Part shown: positions 47,582 to 54,885 of the stretch, piece by piece | Position numbering within the stretch: the stretch's first letter is position 1 | How the letters are laid out: each line of letters opens with the position of its first letter | Assembly (NCBI RefSeq): GCF_019469185.1 | Contig: NZ_CP048264.1 | Location: 1,984,001-2,048,000 of the forward strand | Source: Gilliamella sp. ESL0441 | Lineage (GTDB): Bacteria > Pseudomonadota > Gammaproteobacteria > Enterobacterales > Orbaceae | DNA length: 64,000 bases | Direction: 5' to 3' | Translations under genes and position numbers: made by a program | Notes under the pieces: model-generated | The model's input: only the letters and a program-made list of their open reading frames with translations | Databases searched by the model: none | Told to the model about the DNA's origin: nothing

Positions 47582-48475
47582 CTATTTTTTTATTTTAATT
47601 TTTCTTTCGGATAATAAAACACCACAGAGCGTAAATAATGTGCCAAACGCAGCAAGCCAAGTAAACGGTTCATTCAACATAAGCACTGCCCCAATAATTG
47701 TTAAAATAGGAACCAGATAAAGATAAATACTAATTTTCACAGCCCCCACTAATTTCACCGCATAATTCCAAGATGCAAAGCAAATTGCAGATGCCCCAAC
47801 GCCTAAAAATAGAATATTAAATAGATTGGTAGTATTGCTAAATCGGTCTAAATTCAGTTTAAAATCGAATAAATAAAGTGCAGGAAGCATGAGCAATAAA
47901 CCATAAAAAAAGAATCGTCGGGTTAATAAAATAGTGTTATACCCTCGATTACTGCTTTTTTTAGTTAAGATCGAATAACATCCCCAAAACAAACAAGCAA
48001 GCATGGCAAGCAAATCGCCAAGAGGATTCATGGAAAGCACATATTTGCCATTAAAGCAGATTAACCCAACGCCAACCGAGGCAAATAAACAACCAACATA
48101 AAAACGTTTGGGTGGTGTTTCAGCCTTGAGAAAAAACATAGCTAATAGCGCAGTAAAAATGGGGGCTAATGTTGTGATAATTCCAACATTTGAAGCAGTA
48201 GTATAGGTTAATGCAATATTTTCACATAAAAAATAGCAGGTAATGCCACATAATCCAGCACAAAGAAAAATAAACTCTTGTTTTACTCCTTGCCAGACTA
48301 ACAAACGCGGGCATAGAATCCAGAGAGTTACATAACCCAGTAAAAAACGAAAAAATAAAATCTCTATCGGTTTAAACTCAATTAATAATGTTTTGGTGGA
48401 AATAAACGTCGTTCCCCAAAAAAACACAGTCATTAATGCAATTAAATGCCCCTGTGTTCTTTTTGTTAATAACAT
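47582..48475 (-). CDS. EamA-family drug/metabolite exporter
   Basis: A ten-helix DMT superfamily transporter. The ATG at 48475 has GAGG five bases upstream and gives 297 residues (MLLTKRTQGHLIALMTVFFWGTTFISTK); 18 in-frame residues before it are rejected. Two EamA repeats are visible (FWGTTFISTKTLL, and AMLACLFWGCYSILTKK in the second). The substrate is unknown; relatives export amino acids or metabolites. Confidence 0.88.
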   Translation of the reverse strand: MLLTKRTQGHLIALMTVFFWGTTFISTKTLLIEFKPIEILFFRFLLGYVTLWILCPRLLVWQGVKQEFIFLCAGLCGITCYFLCENIALTYTTASNVGIITTLAPIFTALLAMFFLKAETPPKRFYVGCLFASVGVGLICFNGKYVLSMNPLGDLLAMLACLFWGCYSILTKKSSNRGYNTILLTRRFFFYGLLLMLPALYLFDFKLNLDRFSNTTNLFNILFLGVGASAICFASWNYAVKLVGAVKISIYLYLVPILTIIGAVLMLNEPFTWLAAFGTLFTLCGVLLSERKIKIKK

Positions 48476-48712
48476 ATAGACCTCGAAACTTACAGCAATG
48501 TAGCCGTCTCTGAGTAAATTTTTACTCACCTTTTAAAGTGCATTGATAAATATATTAGGAATAATACAAAAATTATGTTCATTGCTCACTTGATATTGTT
48601 AAAAATAACGCTATTTAATAATATGCATTTATACTAATGCTATGCTCTATTGTGTGCAAACAAATTAAAGTCGTTAAAATGATAGATAAATATAAAGAAG
48701 GAAAATAATAGA

Positions 48713-48742
48713 TAAAAAAAATCCACCCGAAATTCGAGTGGA
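48713..48742 (-). terminator. orphan intrinsic terminator on the minus strand
   Basis: On the minus strand TCCAC-T-CGAA / TTCG-G-GTGGA (48722-48742, one mismatch) is followed by eight T residues (A run at 48714-48721). No annotated minus-strand gene lies upstream of it before tmRNA (plus), so it probably ends an unannotated small RNA. Confidence 0.7.
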
Positions 48743-49065
48743 GGGCAAAAAATGAAAAAACGTAATCTGTTAATATAGACAAGCAAAAACAGAAAAAGTT
48801 CAATTTAATTTCAGATATTTTTGAGTTTTTATAAAACTATTTTTTAACCATTTGATTTTTAATATTTATTTAATTAAATTTTTTTCAAAAAAAGTAAACT
48901 TTTTTGCTTTTTTAAAATAATACTTAATAACGTGCCACACTTTCTAGCAAATTTTCTTCAACATTTTTCATAAACTCTCATTTTCAGAAGAAACGATATA
49001 ATGTTAACAAAATGAGTAAAACTAAATTAGAAAAAACTTCATTGTTCAACCAAGACTAAGCCAAC
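48743..49065 (-). ncRNA. possible small RNA ending at the orphan terminator
   Basis: The region between the tmRNA promoter and the orphan terminator has no convincing protein-coding frame on the minus strand. A TATTAT-like -10 element lies around 48925-48930 on that strand. The RNA start is not defined, so the boundaries are only the maximum span. A GCCCTCC run just before the terminator could pair with ribosome binding sites. Confidence 0.3.
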
Positions 49066-49094
49066 TTGTTTTCATCCTTGATTTCACCTATAAT
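49066..49094 (+). promoter_or_regulatory. promoter of ssrA
   Basis: TTGTTT (49066-49071) and a perfect TATAAT (49089-49094) are separated by 17 bases, predicting a start near 49101 and a short 5' leader removed during tmRNA maturation. Confidence 0.8.
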
Positions 49095-49128
49095 GCCCCG
49101 ATATTGTATTACGTTACTTATCACAATT

Positions 49129-49493
49129 GGGGCTGATTCTGGATTCGACGGGATTTGCGAAACCCAAGGTGCATGCCGAGGTGCGGTTGGCCTCGTAAAT
49201 AAACCGCAAAAAAATAGTCGCAAACGACGAAAACTACGCACTAGCAGCTTAATAACCTGCATAGAGCCTTCTCTCCCTAGCCTCCGCTCGTAGGACGGGG
49301 ATAAAGAGGAGTCAAACCCAAACGAGATCGTGTGGAAGCCTTGCTTGGGGCGGAAGCATTAAACTTAATCAAGCTAGTCTATCGGTAGCGTGTTTGTCCG
49401 CAGCAGGTAGGCGAAATTTAAAGACAAACTACGCATGTAGTACCAAGGATGTAGAAATTTCGGACGGGGGTTCAACTCCCCCCAGCTCCACCA
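49129..49493 (+). ncRNA. ssrA: transfer-messenger RNA (tmRNA)
   Basis: A 365-base tmRNA from GGGGCTGATTCTGGATTCGACG to a 3' AGCTCCACCA. The ends pair as the tRNA-Ala-like acceptor stem, and GGTTCAACTCC is the T loop near 49470. The reading frame resumes at GCA (49220) and encodes ANDENYALAA followed by TAA TAA, identical to the E. coli proteolysis tag. It rescues stalled ribosomes with SmpB. The CCA is encoded. The 3' end is a frequent integration target, and accessory genes begin directly downstream. Confidence 0.98.
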
Positions 49494-50083
49494 CCATTCA
49501 AATCAATAGATGTCAATTGAAGTAAAAATAACTCTAAAAATCAATGATAAACTTTGAAAGATAAGTTTTTTGTACATTCAACTTAACTAATATAAATACC
49601 ACCGCCATAAAATAATAAGATGAATGGTAAGGAAATCTTTTTATTTGTAAGTCGAAGTGATAACAAAGTTTGGCAATTAGGTTATAAACTATGTTATATA
49701 AATAAGGAAACCGATATAACAATTTAACATTATCCGCAGCTAATAGTTAATCAAGTAGAAAGATACTTTGAAATAACATGAAGTAATCTATTTGATTCAC
49801 AATTTTTTCAATTACCCATTAAATGACATAAATAGATGCTCAAAAAATCTCATAGAATACCGCTGTGTTTTAATTAAAATTATTGATAATTTAAAAAATC
49901 GCTTTTAAGTCATGAAAAACTTTTTAGAAATGAGAGATAAATAATCATTTGATATAATTAAATAAATAATGGAACAAATCTAATTGGTTGCAAAGTCCAA
50001 GGGACGTCTATTGATCAGTATTGGTGATCCAAAATAACGATATATTTAGACTGTATAACCATTAAATTTGAAAGGAACATTTT
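49494..50083. other. 590-base gap after tmRNA
   Basis: AT-rich spacer between ssrA and the ApeA-like gene. I found no integrase gene, no duplicate of the tmRNA 3' end and no supported open frame (a 62-codon minus-strand frame at 49534-49722 has no ribosome binding site). Palindromic bits such as ATTGATCAGTATTGGTGATC near 50010 are not explained. Confidence 0.4.
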
Positions 50084-51502
50084 ATGAGACTTGAAGAGAA
50101 ATATATAAAATTTGGTTATTTTTGGCTTCCTGAAAATCAACAGAATTCAATAGCTGGGGTTCTCTCCATTTATGATGGTGGACGGGCAGAATTAGAAATC
50201 ATGGGTAATTTTGATGAAGATAAAGAAATTGGATTTATTTGTGAACATGAAAATATTCGTCTAAAAAGAATAATTGGATTTGTCGAAGACGATGGATTAG
50301 TAACACTGGAAAATTGCATTTATCTTAAGAAAAGTTTTGGATTTGGAAACATAACTAAATCAAAAATTTTGGCTAATACAGTTTTGAGTGGGGCTGAATG
50401 GGGAGCCGATGAAATCGTTACTTTTAATACATTTTCTTTTTCTGTTGATTGCTTAGATGAATGGGTTGAAATAAGTGGTATTCATGTAGAGAGTGATTGG
50501 AAAAATAGATCAGTAAGTATTTCTTATAACAGACCTGAAAAAATAAATTTTATACTTGATAATGGGATGGAAATTGAAATTAATTTTCATTACACATCTC
50601 CTAGTTTTCCTCATATAAAAGAGGCAAAGATTACTCAAAAGGCTTATTTTACATTAAAATCTGAAGAGTTACGTAAATTAAATGATTTTATAGCTATTGC
50701 CTATAAGATAACCAACCTTATGTGCTTTGCTATGGACAAAGTTGTGAGTATAAAAAATGTTTCAGCAACATCATCTAAAAAACTAGATAAATTAGGTGAA
50801 GACGAATACCCAACTGAAATTAAATTATTCTATCAAGCCATACCATTTGTAGAAACTGTACCTAAACGTCATTCTTTTGAAATGTTATTCAATTTCAAAA
50901 TTATAAGAAATAATGCTCAGCAAATATTCAACAATTGGTTAAATGCTTATGAGTATTTATCTCCCGCATTTAGTTTATACTTTTCAACTCAAAGAGGAGA
51001 TCAAAAATATCTTGATGGTAGGTTTCTAGCTTTAGTACAGGGTTTAGAAACATATCACCGAAGAACTAGTGATGAGAAATTAATGAAGAAAGAAGTTTAT
51101 GAATCATTAGTATCTAAAATTCTTGGTGCATGTCCCGAAGAACATTTAGAATGGCTTAAAGGCAGACTAATGCATGGAAATGAAATTACCCTGAGTAAAA
51201 GGTTGAAAATGCTTATTGAACCATTTAAATGTTTTCTGGGAACAAATAGTGAAAGAAATAAACTTTTGAGACAAATTGTAAATACTAGAAATTATTTAAC
51301 TCATTATGATGAAAATTTAAAAGATAAATTAGTTACTGGACGAGATCTTTGGATTCTATGTTTAAAAATGGAAGTTATATTCCAGTTTCACTTTTTACAT
51401 GTTATTGGCTTCACTACTGAAGATATCAAAAAGACGGTTGAAAATTGCACTAAATTAAAAAATAAAATTGAAGAAATCAAAAAAAAGGATAAGACCGAAT
51501 AA
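50084..51502 (+). CDS. ApeA-like HEPN anti-phage protein
   Basis: A 472-residue protein resembling ApeA, a single-gene abortive phage defence protein. The N-terminal half is a beta-rich domain (WLPENQQNSIAGVLSIYDGGRAELEIMG). The C-terminal half is an all-helical HEPN-type domain ending with the R-x4-H ribonuclease motif RNYLTH (Arg402, His407), preceded by LVQGLETYHRR and ERNKLLRQIVNTRN. HEPN enzymes usually cut RNA on infection. It has a clear AAAGGAA ribosome binding site and its own terminator, and lies in the accessory island directly after ssrA. Codon use is AT-rich like its neighbours. Phage specificity is unknown. Confidence 0.82.
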   Translation: MRLEEKYIKFGYFWLPENQQNSIAGVLSIYDGGRAELEIMGNFDEDKEIGFICEHENIRLKRIIGFVEDDGLVTLENCIYLKKSFGFGNITKSKILANTVLSGAEWGADEIVTFNTFSFSVDCLDEWVEISGIHVESDWKNRSVSISYNRPEKINFILDNGMEIEINFHYTSPSFPHIKEAKITQKAYFTLKSEELRKLNDFIAIAYKITNLMCFAMDKVVSIKNVSATSSKKLDKLGEDEYPTEIKLFYQAIPFVETVPKRHSFEMLFNFKIIRNNAQQIFNNWLNAYEYLSPAFSLYFSTQRGDQKYLDGRFLALVQGLETYHRRTSDEKLMKKEVYESLVSKILGACPEEHLEWLKGRLMHGNEITLSKRLKMLIEPFKCFLGTNSERNKLLRQIVNTRNYLTHYDENLKDKLVTGRDLWILCLKMEVIFQFHFLHVIGFTTEDIKKTVENCTKLKNKIEEIKKKDKTE

Positions 51503-51521
51503 AATATTCGATTTTTTATTT
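51496..51521 (+). terminator. terminator of the ApeA-like gene
   Basis: CGAATA and TATTCG (overlapping the stop codon) form a 6-bp stem with a 3-base loop followed by ATTTTTTATTTT. Confidence 0.65.
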
Positions 51522-51907
51522 TCAAACCAAATCATCATATCTGACATAAATTATATTCTTGTATGAGAATTGTTTGGTATGCCATAAAGAAATATTCAAG
51601 GAGAACAGCAACGCTGTTGCCTGATAGTTAATTAAGAAAATTAAGCTATTAATAAAATAATGCCCCTGTAAATATATTTTTTGATTGGTTATCAATATAG
51701 AAAAACTATGATTATCAATAACCTTTAATAGATAAAATGATTGTTAACCTATTTTTGTATACTGGCGAAGCAAGTTCTTTAACTCGACCTACTGATACCA
51801 CAAAAGTTATTTTTATGATCAAATTATTATTTACATTTTACTGTTTTCAACAGTAATTTTATGTGGTGTAATATTTTTTTCATGATATATATAAGGGAGA
51901 ATTTTTT
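51503..51907. other. 405-base gap, possible gene remnant
   Basis: Between the ApeA-like gene and the small membrane protein. A small hairpin AACAGC/GCTGTT is at 51604-51618. Around 51735-51810 both strands have open, coding-like stretches (minus: VSVGRVKELASPVYK), but neither has a start or a recognisable family, so this may be a decayed gene fragment. Confidence 0.35.
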
Positions 51908-52294
51908 ATGGCTAATTTTTTTAAAAAAACATTTGGTGGGTTAGAAAGAAGTTATTTGTTCCGACAATATTTATTCGGTTTTGTTTTTGTTATACTTATA
52001 TTAATGCCTATATCTCAGTTGAAATTATCTGATATTATAGTTCCAACTACAATTGCTTTAATCCTGTGGGGATTTTATCCATATTCTAGGTTCGTTTATG
52101 AAAGCATTATAGAGTTTATAATAGGTGATAATATAATTATCTCAAATATCTTTTTATTTTTATTCTTAAAAATAATGACTATGGGAATATGCTTTTTTTT
52201 CTCTGTTTTTATAGCTCCTTTTGGATTATTGTATTTATATTTTTATCACTCTAAATTGGAAAAACAATCCAAAGCTAATGTTATCGATAATTAG
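51908..52294 (+). CDS. small membrane protein of unknown function
   Basis: A 128-residue protein with an AAGGGAG ribosome binding site. It has about three hydrophobic segments (residues about 19-37, 43-62 and 78-110) and a short basic cytoplasmic tail. No family is recognised. It lies in the accessory island between a phage-defence gene and IS remnants, and could be an immunity or accessory membrane protein. A hairpin follows directly. Confidence 0.6.
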   Translation: MANFFKKTFGGLERSYLFRQYLFGFVFVILILMPISQLKLSDIIVPTTIALILWGFYPYSRFVYESIIEFIIGDNIIISNIFLFLFLKIMTMGICFFFSVFIAPFGLLYLYFYHSKLEKQSKANVIDN

Positions 52295-52316
52295 TTATAA
52301 AATATATCTCAACAGA

Positions 52317-52351
52317 AAGAGGAAAGAAGAATAAAGCCTTTATTTCCTCTT
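52317..52351 (+). terminator. hairpin after the small membrane protein
   Basis: AAGAGGAA pairs with TTCCTCTT, and an inner ATAAAG/CTTTAT extends the stem across a 6-base one-sided bulge. There is no long T tract, so termination is uncertain. Confidence 0.5.
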
Positions 52352-52408
52352 AGACGACATAAAAATTATTTATCAATAAAAATAAGATCCTTTATTGACT
52401 TTTCATTA

Positions 52409-52625
52409 GACCCTATCCTAAATTTTGTGTATTTGCTAGTTAGAGGTAACGAGTCATTCTATCACCAAATTCTATAATGAATCGATTCATCGCACTTTTC
52501 CAGTTTTGAATAGGCATAGTCCATTTTTATATGCTTGTTGTATCGCTAAATAGATAACCTTTTTAACTGAGGCATCGTTCGGGAAAACCTTAGGTTTCTT
52601 GATAGCATGACGAATAACACTATTT
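52409..52625 (-). mobile_element. IS256-family transposase remnant (C-terminal part)
   Basis: On the minus strand this encodes the end of an IS256-type (Mutator-class) transposase: NSVIRHAIKKPKVFPNDAS and VKKVIYLAIQQA, then a single missing A in an A run shifts the frame to WTMPIQNWKSAMNRFIIEFG and DRMTRYL with stop at 52440-52442. The tail GACCCTATCCTAAATTTTGT at 52409-52428 looks like an IS256-family end. Only about 60 of some 400 residues remain, so it is dead. Confidence 0.85.
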
Positions 52626-52864
52626 GATCCTCGGTTAGCTCTCGGCGGCTGGTTTTATTGGGTGCCAATTGCCTTTCAAGTGGTTGATTTACCAACACCG
52701 AGGCGACCTGCGACCTCACTGATTGAAAGATGTGAATTTGATAATGAATAATAATCCGATTGTTGTTTAAATTCAGGACTAAATTTTTTGACCATGATGT
52801 GTCCTCCTATGATTTTCATTTATATCATAGAGGCAATATCTGTCTACTTTTTTGGCGAGGATCA
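52626..52864 (-). mobile_element. IS3-family remnant with orfA start and left end
   Basis: An IS3-type terminal sequence (TGATCCTCGCCAAAAAAGTA on the minus strand, ending at 52864) is followed by a GGAGG ribosome binding site and a broken orfA. It abuts the IS256 remnant, so the two elements were joined by insertion and deletion. Confidence 0.75.
52676..52795 (-). pseudogene. truncated IS3 OrfA (helix-turn-helix protein)
   Basis: Thirty-nine codons from ATG at 52795: MVKKFSPEFKQQ, then a helix-turn-helix LSISEVAGRLGVGKSTT and a stop. A shifted frame continues the OrfA-like sequence (LERQLAPNKTSRRELTEDQ) until the IS256 junction near 52626, showing a frameshift plus truncation. Confidence 0.75.
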
Positions 52865-52865
52865 A

Positions 52866-52937
52866 GTGACTGTACAAAGTAATATGATGGGTTCTTATTT
52901 GGTTAATTATGATCTTTCAAAACAGAATGCAGATTGA
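52866..52937 (+). pseudogene. possible C-terminal gene fragment beside the IS3 end
   Basis: Directly after the IS3 end an open frame reads VTVQSNMMGSYLVNYDLSKQ and ends at a TGA (52935). With no start codon context it may be the 3' end of a gene cut by the insertion. Its identity is unknown. Confidence 0.3.
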
Positions 52938-52999
52938 GTACACGCTTTTATAACTTTAAGCGTTATAAATAGAAAATATGAAACAAAGTGCGTTATATG

Positions 53000-53233
53000 T
53001 TAATAAACAGGCTTATATACTAAATAAGTATCTAGATCAATCACATAATCTACTTGAATGCTTTCATCATATGGATAAATATCATAGCTATAACGAGCAC
53101 AAAAAACAGATATAAAATCTTGTATATCGCAATCGGCTACTACTGTCATCACTCGATGTTTTAATTGCCCTATAGATGACACTTTACCAGAGAGTAATGA
53201 ATCGCCATAAAAACTTTCTATTTTTATTAACAT
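53000..53233 (-). CDS. small hypothetical protein
   Basis: A 77-residue protein with an AAAGGAA ribosome binding site eight bases before the ATG. It is acidic and Tyr/Asp-rich toward the C-terminus (YDIYPYDESIQVDYVIDLDTYLV) and has no signal peptide or membrane segment. No family is recognised. Its location between IS remnants and the effector/immunity array suggests a small immunity or orphan accessory protein, but that is only contextual. Confidence 0.5.
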   Translation of the reverse strand: MLIKIESFYGDSLLSGKVSSIGQLKHRVMTVVADCDIQDFISVFCARYSYDIYPYDESIQVDYVIDLDTYLVYKPVY

Positions 53234-53360
53234 AAAAGTATTTCCTTTTATACAGTGCTTACATTAATTTTGATGTTTATCTAAGTGTTAAATATATTTT
53301 AAACAAAGTGCTCTATTACCTTACAGTAACATAGTAAACATACCCTGAACAATATAGGCA

Positions 53361-53489
53361 CTAAAAGGTAATGGCTAGTGATTCATCATATTCTTTTTGA
53401 ATGTGCTCCCTCAGTTTTTCTTTGTTATAACAACCTAATAGTGAACAGGTGATGAATGTCAGTAAGGTAAGTTTAATTAATGTTTTCAT
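53361..53489 (-). pseudogene. truncated third copy of the candidate immunity lipoprotein
   Basis: The ATG at 53489 opens MKTLIKLTLLTFITCSLLGC and continues KEKLREHIQKEYDES, then diverges and stops after 42 codons. It is the first fifth of the lipoprotein seen in the two upstream copies, 687 bases from the start of copy 2, so it is the broken end of a tandem array. Confidence 0.85.
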
Positions 53490-53498
53490 TCCGTGCTT

Positions 53499-54176
53499 CT
53501 AAGGTTTCATCATAAAGAGGGTTATGGGTTCATGATATAATTCACCGTCATCGCCTTTTATAAAGGTAACAGTTTCTGGATAATTTTTTCCTGGCAACTT
53601 GACTTTTACTGTATATAAGGCATTAAGCTTATCTTGATTATTTAACGCCCAATCAGGCGTATCTAATACCTGATAATCAATTTTTACATCCACATTTGTC
53701 TGATTTTTTCGATATAACCCACTTTCATACGTTTTTTCTGTTATATCTTTTACTTTTACTATTTTTTTAGGACCATAGCAAAATGAACTATTGTAAATAG
53801 GGTCTTTATCTCTATTATCAATAAATTGATGCCAATATTCACGCCCCAAATCGGTTAAATCATAGCGATAAATGCCTGATTGCCCTTCTACCGGCGTTTG
53901 GCTTAATAAGCCTAACTCTGCAAACAGTGGTAAGGTTTTCGCTAATTTACCTTTATTCCAACTCGCTCAATGAGTATCACTTTCTAATACCGGCTCATCA
54001 GTATACGGCAGTTTTACTGAACCGAGAAAATAGCAAAAGTCACCTTTGGTTTTAGTGATTGATCTTGCCCTATCATATTCTTTTTGAATATGCTCCCTTA
54101 TTTTTTCTTTGTTATAACAACCTAACAGTGAACAGGTGATTAATGTCAGTAAGGTGAATTTAGTTAATGTTTTCAT
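53499..54176 (-). pseudogene. second copy of the immunity lipoprotein, with a nonsense codon
   Basis: A full-length copy (226 codons) of the gene at 54186-54866, beginning MKTLTKFTLLTLITCSLLGC. At codon 70 the sequence has CAT TGA where copy 1 has CAA TGG, changing Trp to a stop (53967-53969). The frame after the stop is otherwise open and similar to copy 1 to the end (ITLFMMKP). The single nonsense codon makes it a recent pseudogene unless read through. Confidence 0.85.
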
Positions 54177-54185
54177 TGCGTGCTT

Positions 54186-54866
54186 CTAAGGTTTCATCAT
54201 AAAGAGGGTTATGGGTTCATGATATAACTCACCGTCATCGCCTTTGATAAAGGTTATGGTATCAGGATAAATTTTATTGGGTAGAAACACGGAATTTCTA
54301 CCATATAACTCATTAATCTTATCTTGCCCCTTTAATGCCCAATCAGGCGTATCCAATACTTGAAAATCAATTTTTACATACACATTTGTCTGATTTTTTC
54401 GATATAACCCACTTTCATACGTTTTTTCTGTTATATCTTTTACTTTTACTATTTTTTTGGGGCCATAACAAAAAGAGCTATAGTAAATAGTTTTCTTACC
54501 ATTATTATTAATATATTGATACCAATATTCACGCCCCAAATCGGTTAAATCATAGCGATAAATGCCTGATTGCCCTTCTACTGGCATTTGGTTTAATAAG
54601 CCTAATTCAGCAAACAGTGGTAAGGTTTTCGCTAATTTACCTTTATTCCAACTCGCCCATTGAGTATCACTTTCTAATACCGGTTCATCCGTATACGGTA
54701 GTTTTACTGAACCGAGATAATAGCATAAATTTCCTTTGGTTTTGGTTAACGACATTGACCTTTCATATTCTTTTTGAATGTGCTCCCTTAGTTTTTCTTT
54801 GTTATAACAACCTAATAGTGAACAGGTGATGAATGTCAGTAAGGTAAGTTTAGTTAATGTTTTCAA
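54186..54866 (-). CDS. candidate type VI immunity lipoprotein
   Basis: A 226-residue lipoprotein starting with TTG (54864-54866) behind an AGGAG ribosome binding site. A longer open frame that runs into the effector gene is rejected. The signal ends with SLLG before Cys20. The mature part contains YLGSVKLPYTDEPVLES, TLPLFAELGLLNQMPVEGQ and GIYRYDLTDLGREYWYQYI, and ends HEPITLFMMKP. No named family is recognised. It begins 20 bases after the stop of a VasX-like effector, the position expected for its immunity gene, and is followed by two decayed copies. A periplasm-facing lipoprotein would suit protection against a membrane-targeting toxin, but this is inference. Confidence 0.75.
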   Translation of the reverse strand: MKTLTKLTLLTFITCSLLGCYNKEKLREHIQKEYERSMSLTKTKGNLCYYLGSVKLPYTDEPVLESDTQWASWNKGKLAKTLPLFAELGLLNQMPVEGQSGIYRYDLTDLGREYWYQYINNNGKKTIYYSSFCYGPKKIVKVKDITEKTYESGLYRKNQTNVYVKIDFQVLDTPDWALKGQDKINELYGRNSVFLPNKIYPDTITFIKGDDGELYHEPITLFMMKP

Positions 54867-54885
54867 TGTGGTTCTCCTGATATTC

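Noticed and set aside
48615..48803. 62-codon minus-strand frame over the orphan terminator
   Set aside because: It is Phe/Tyr/Leu-rich by base composition, contains the terminator hairpin and lacks a ribosome binding site.
49066..49293. Frames on both strands over the tmRNA gene
   Set aside because: Explained by ssrA, whose ends, tag frame and promoter are clear.
49480..49500. Attachment-site duplication of the tmRNA 3' end
   Set aside because: No second copy of the AGCTCCACCA end was seen further along the island, and no integrase gene is present, so no att site is claimed.
49534..49722. 62-codon minus-strand frame after tmRNA
   Set aside because: No ribosome binding site or family resemblance.
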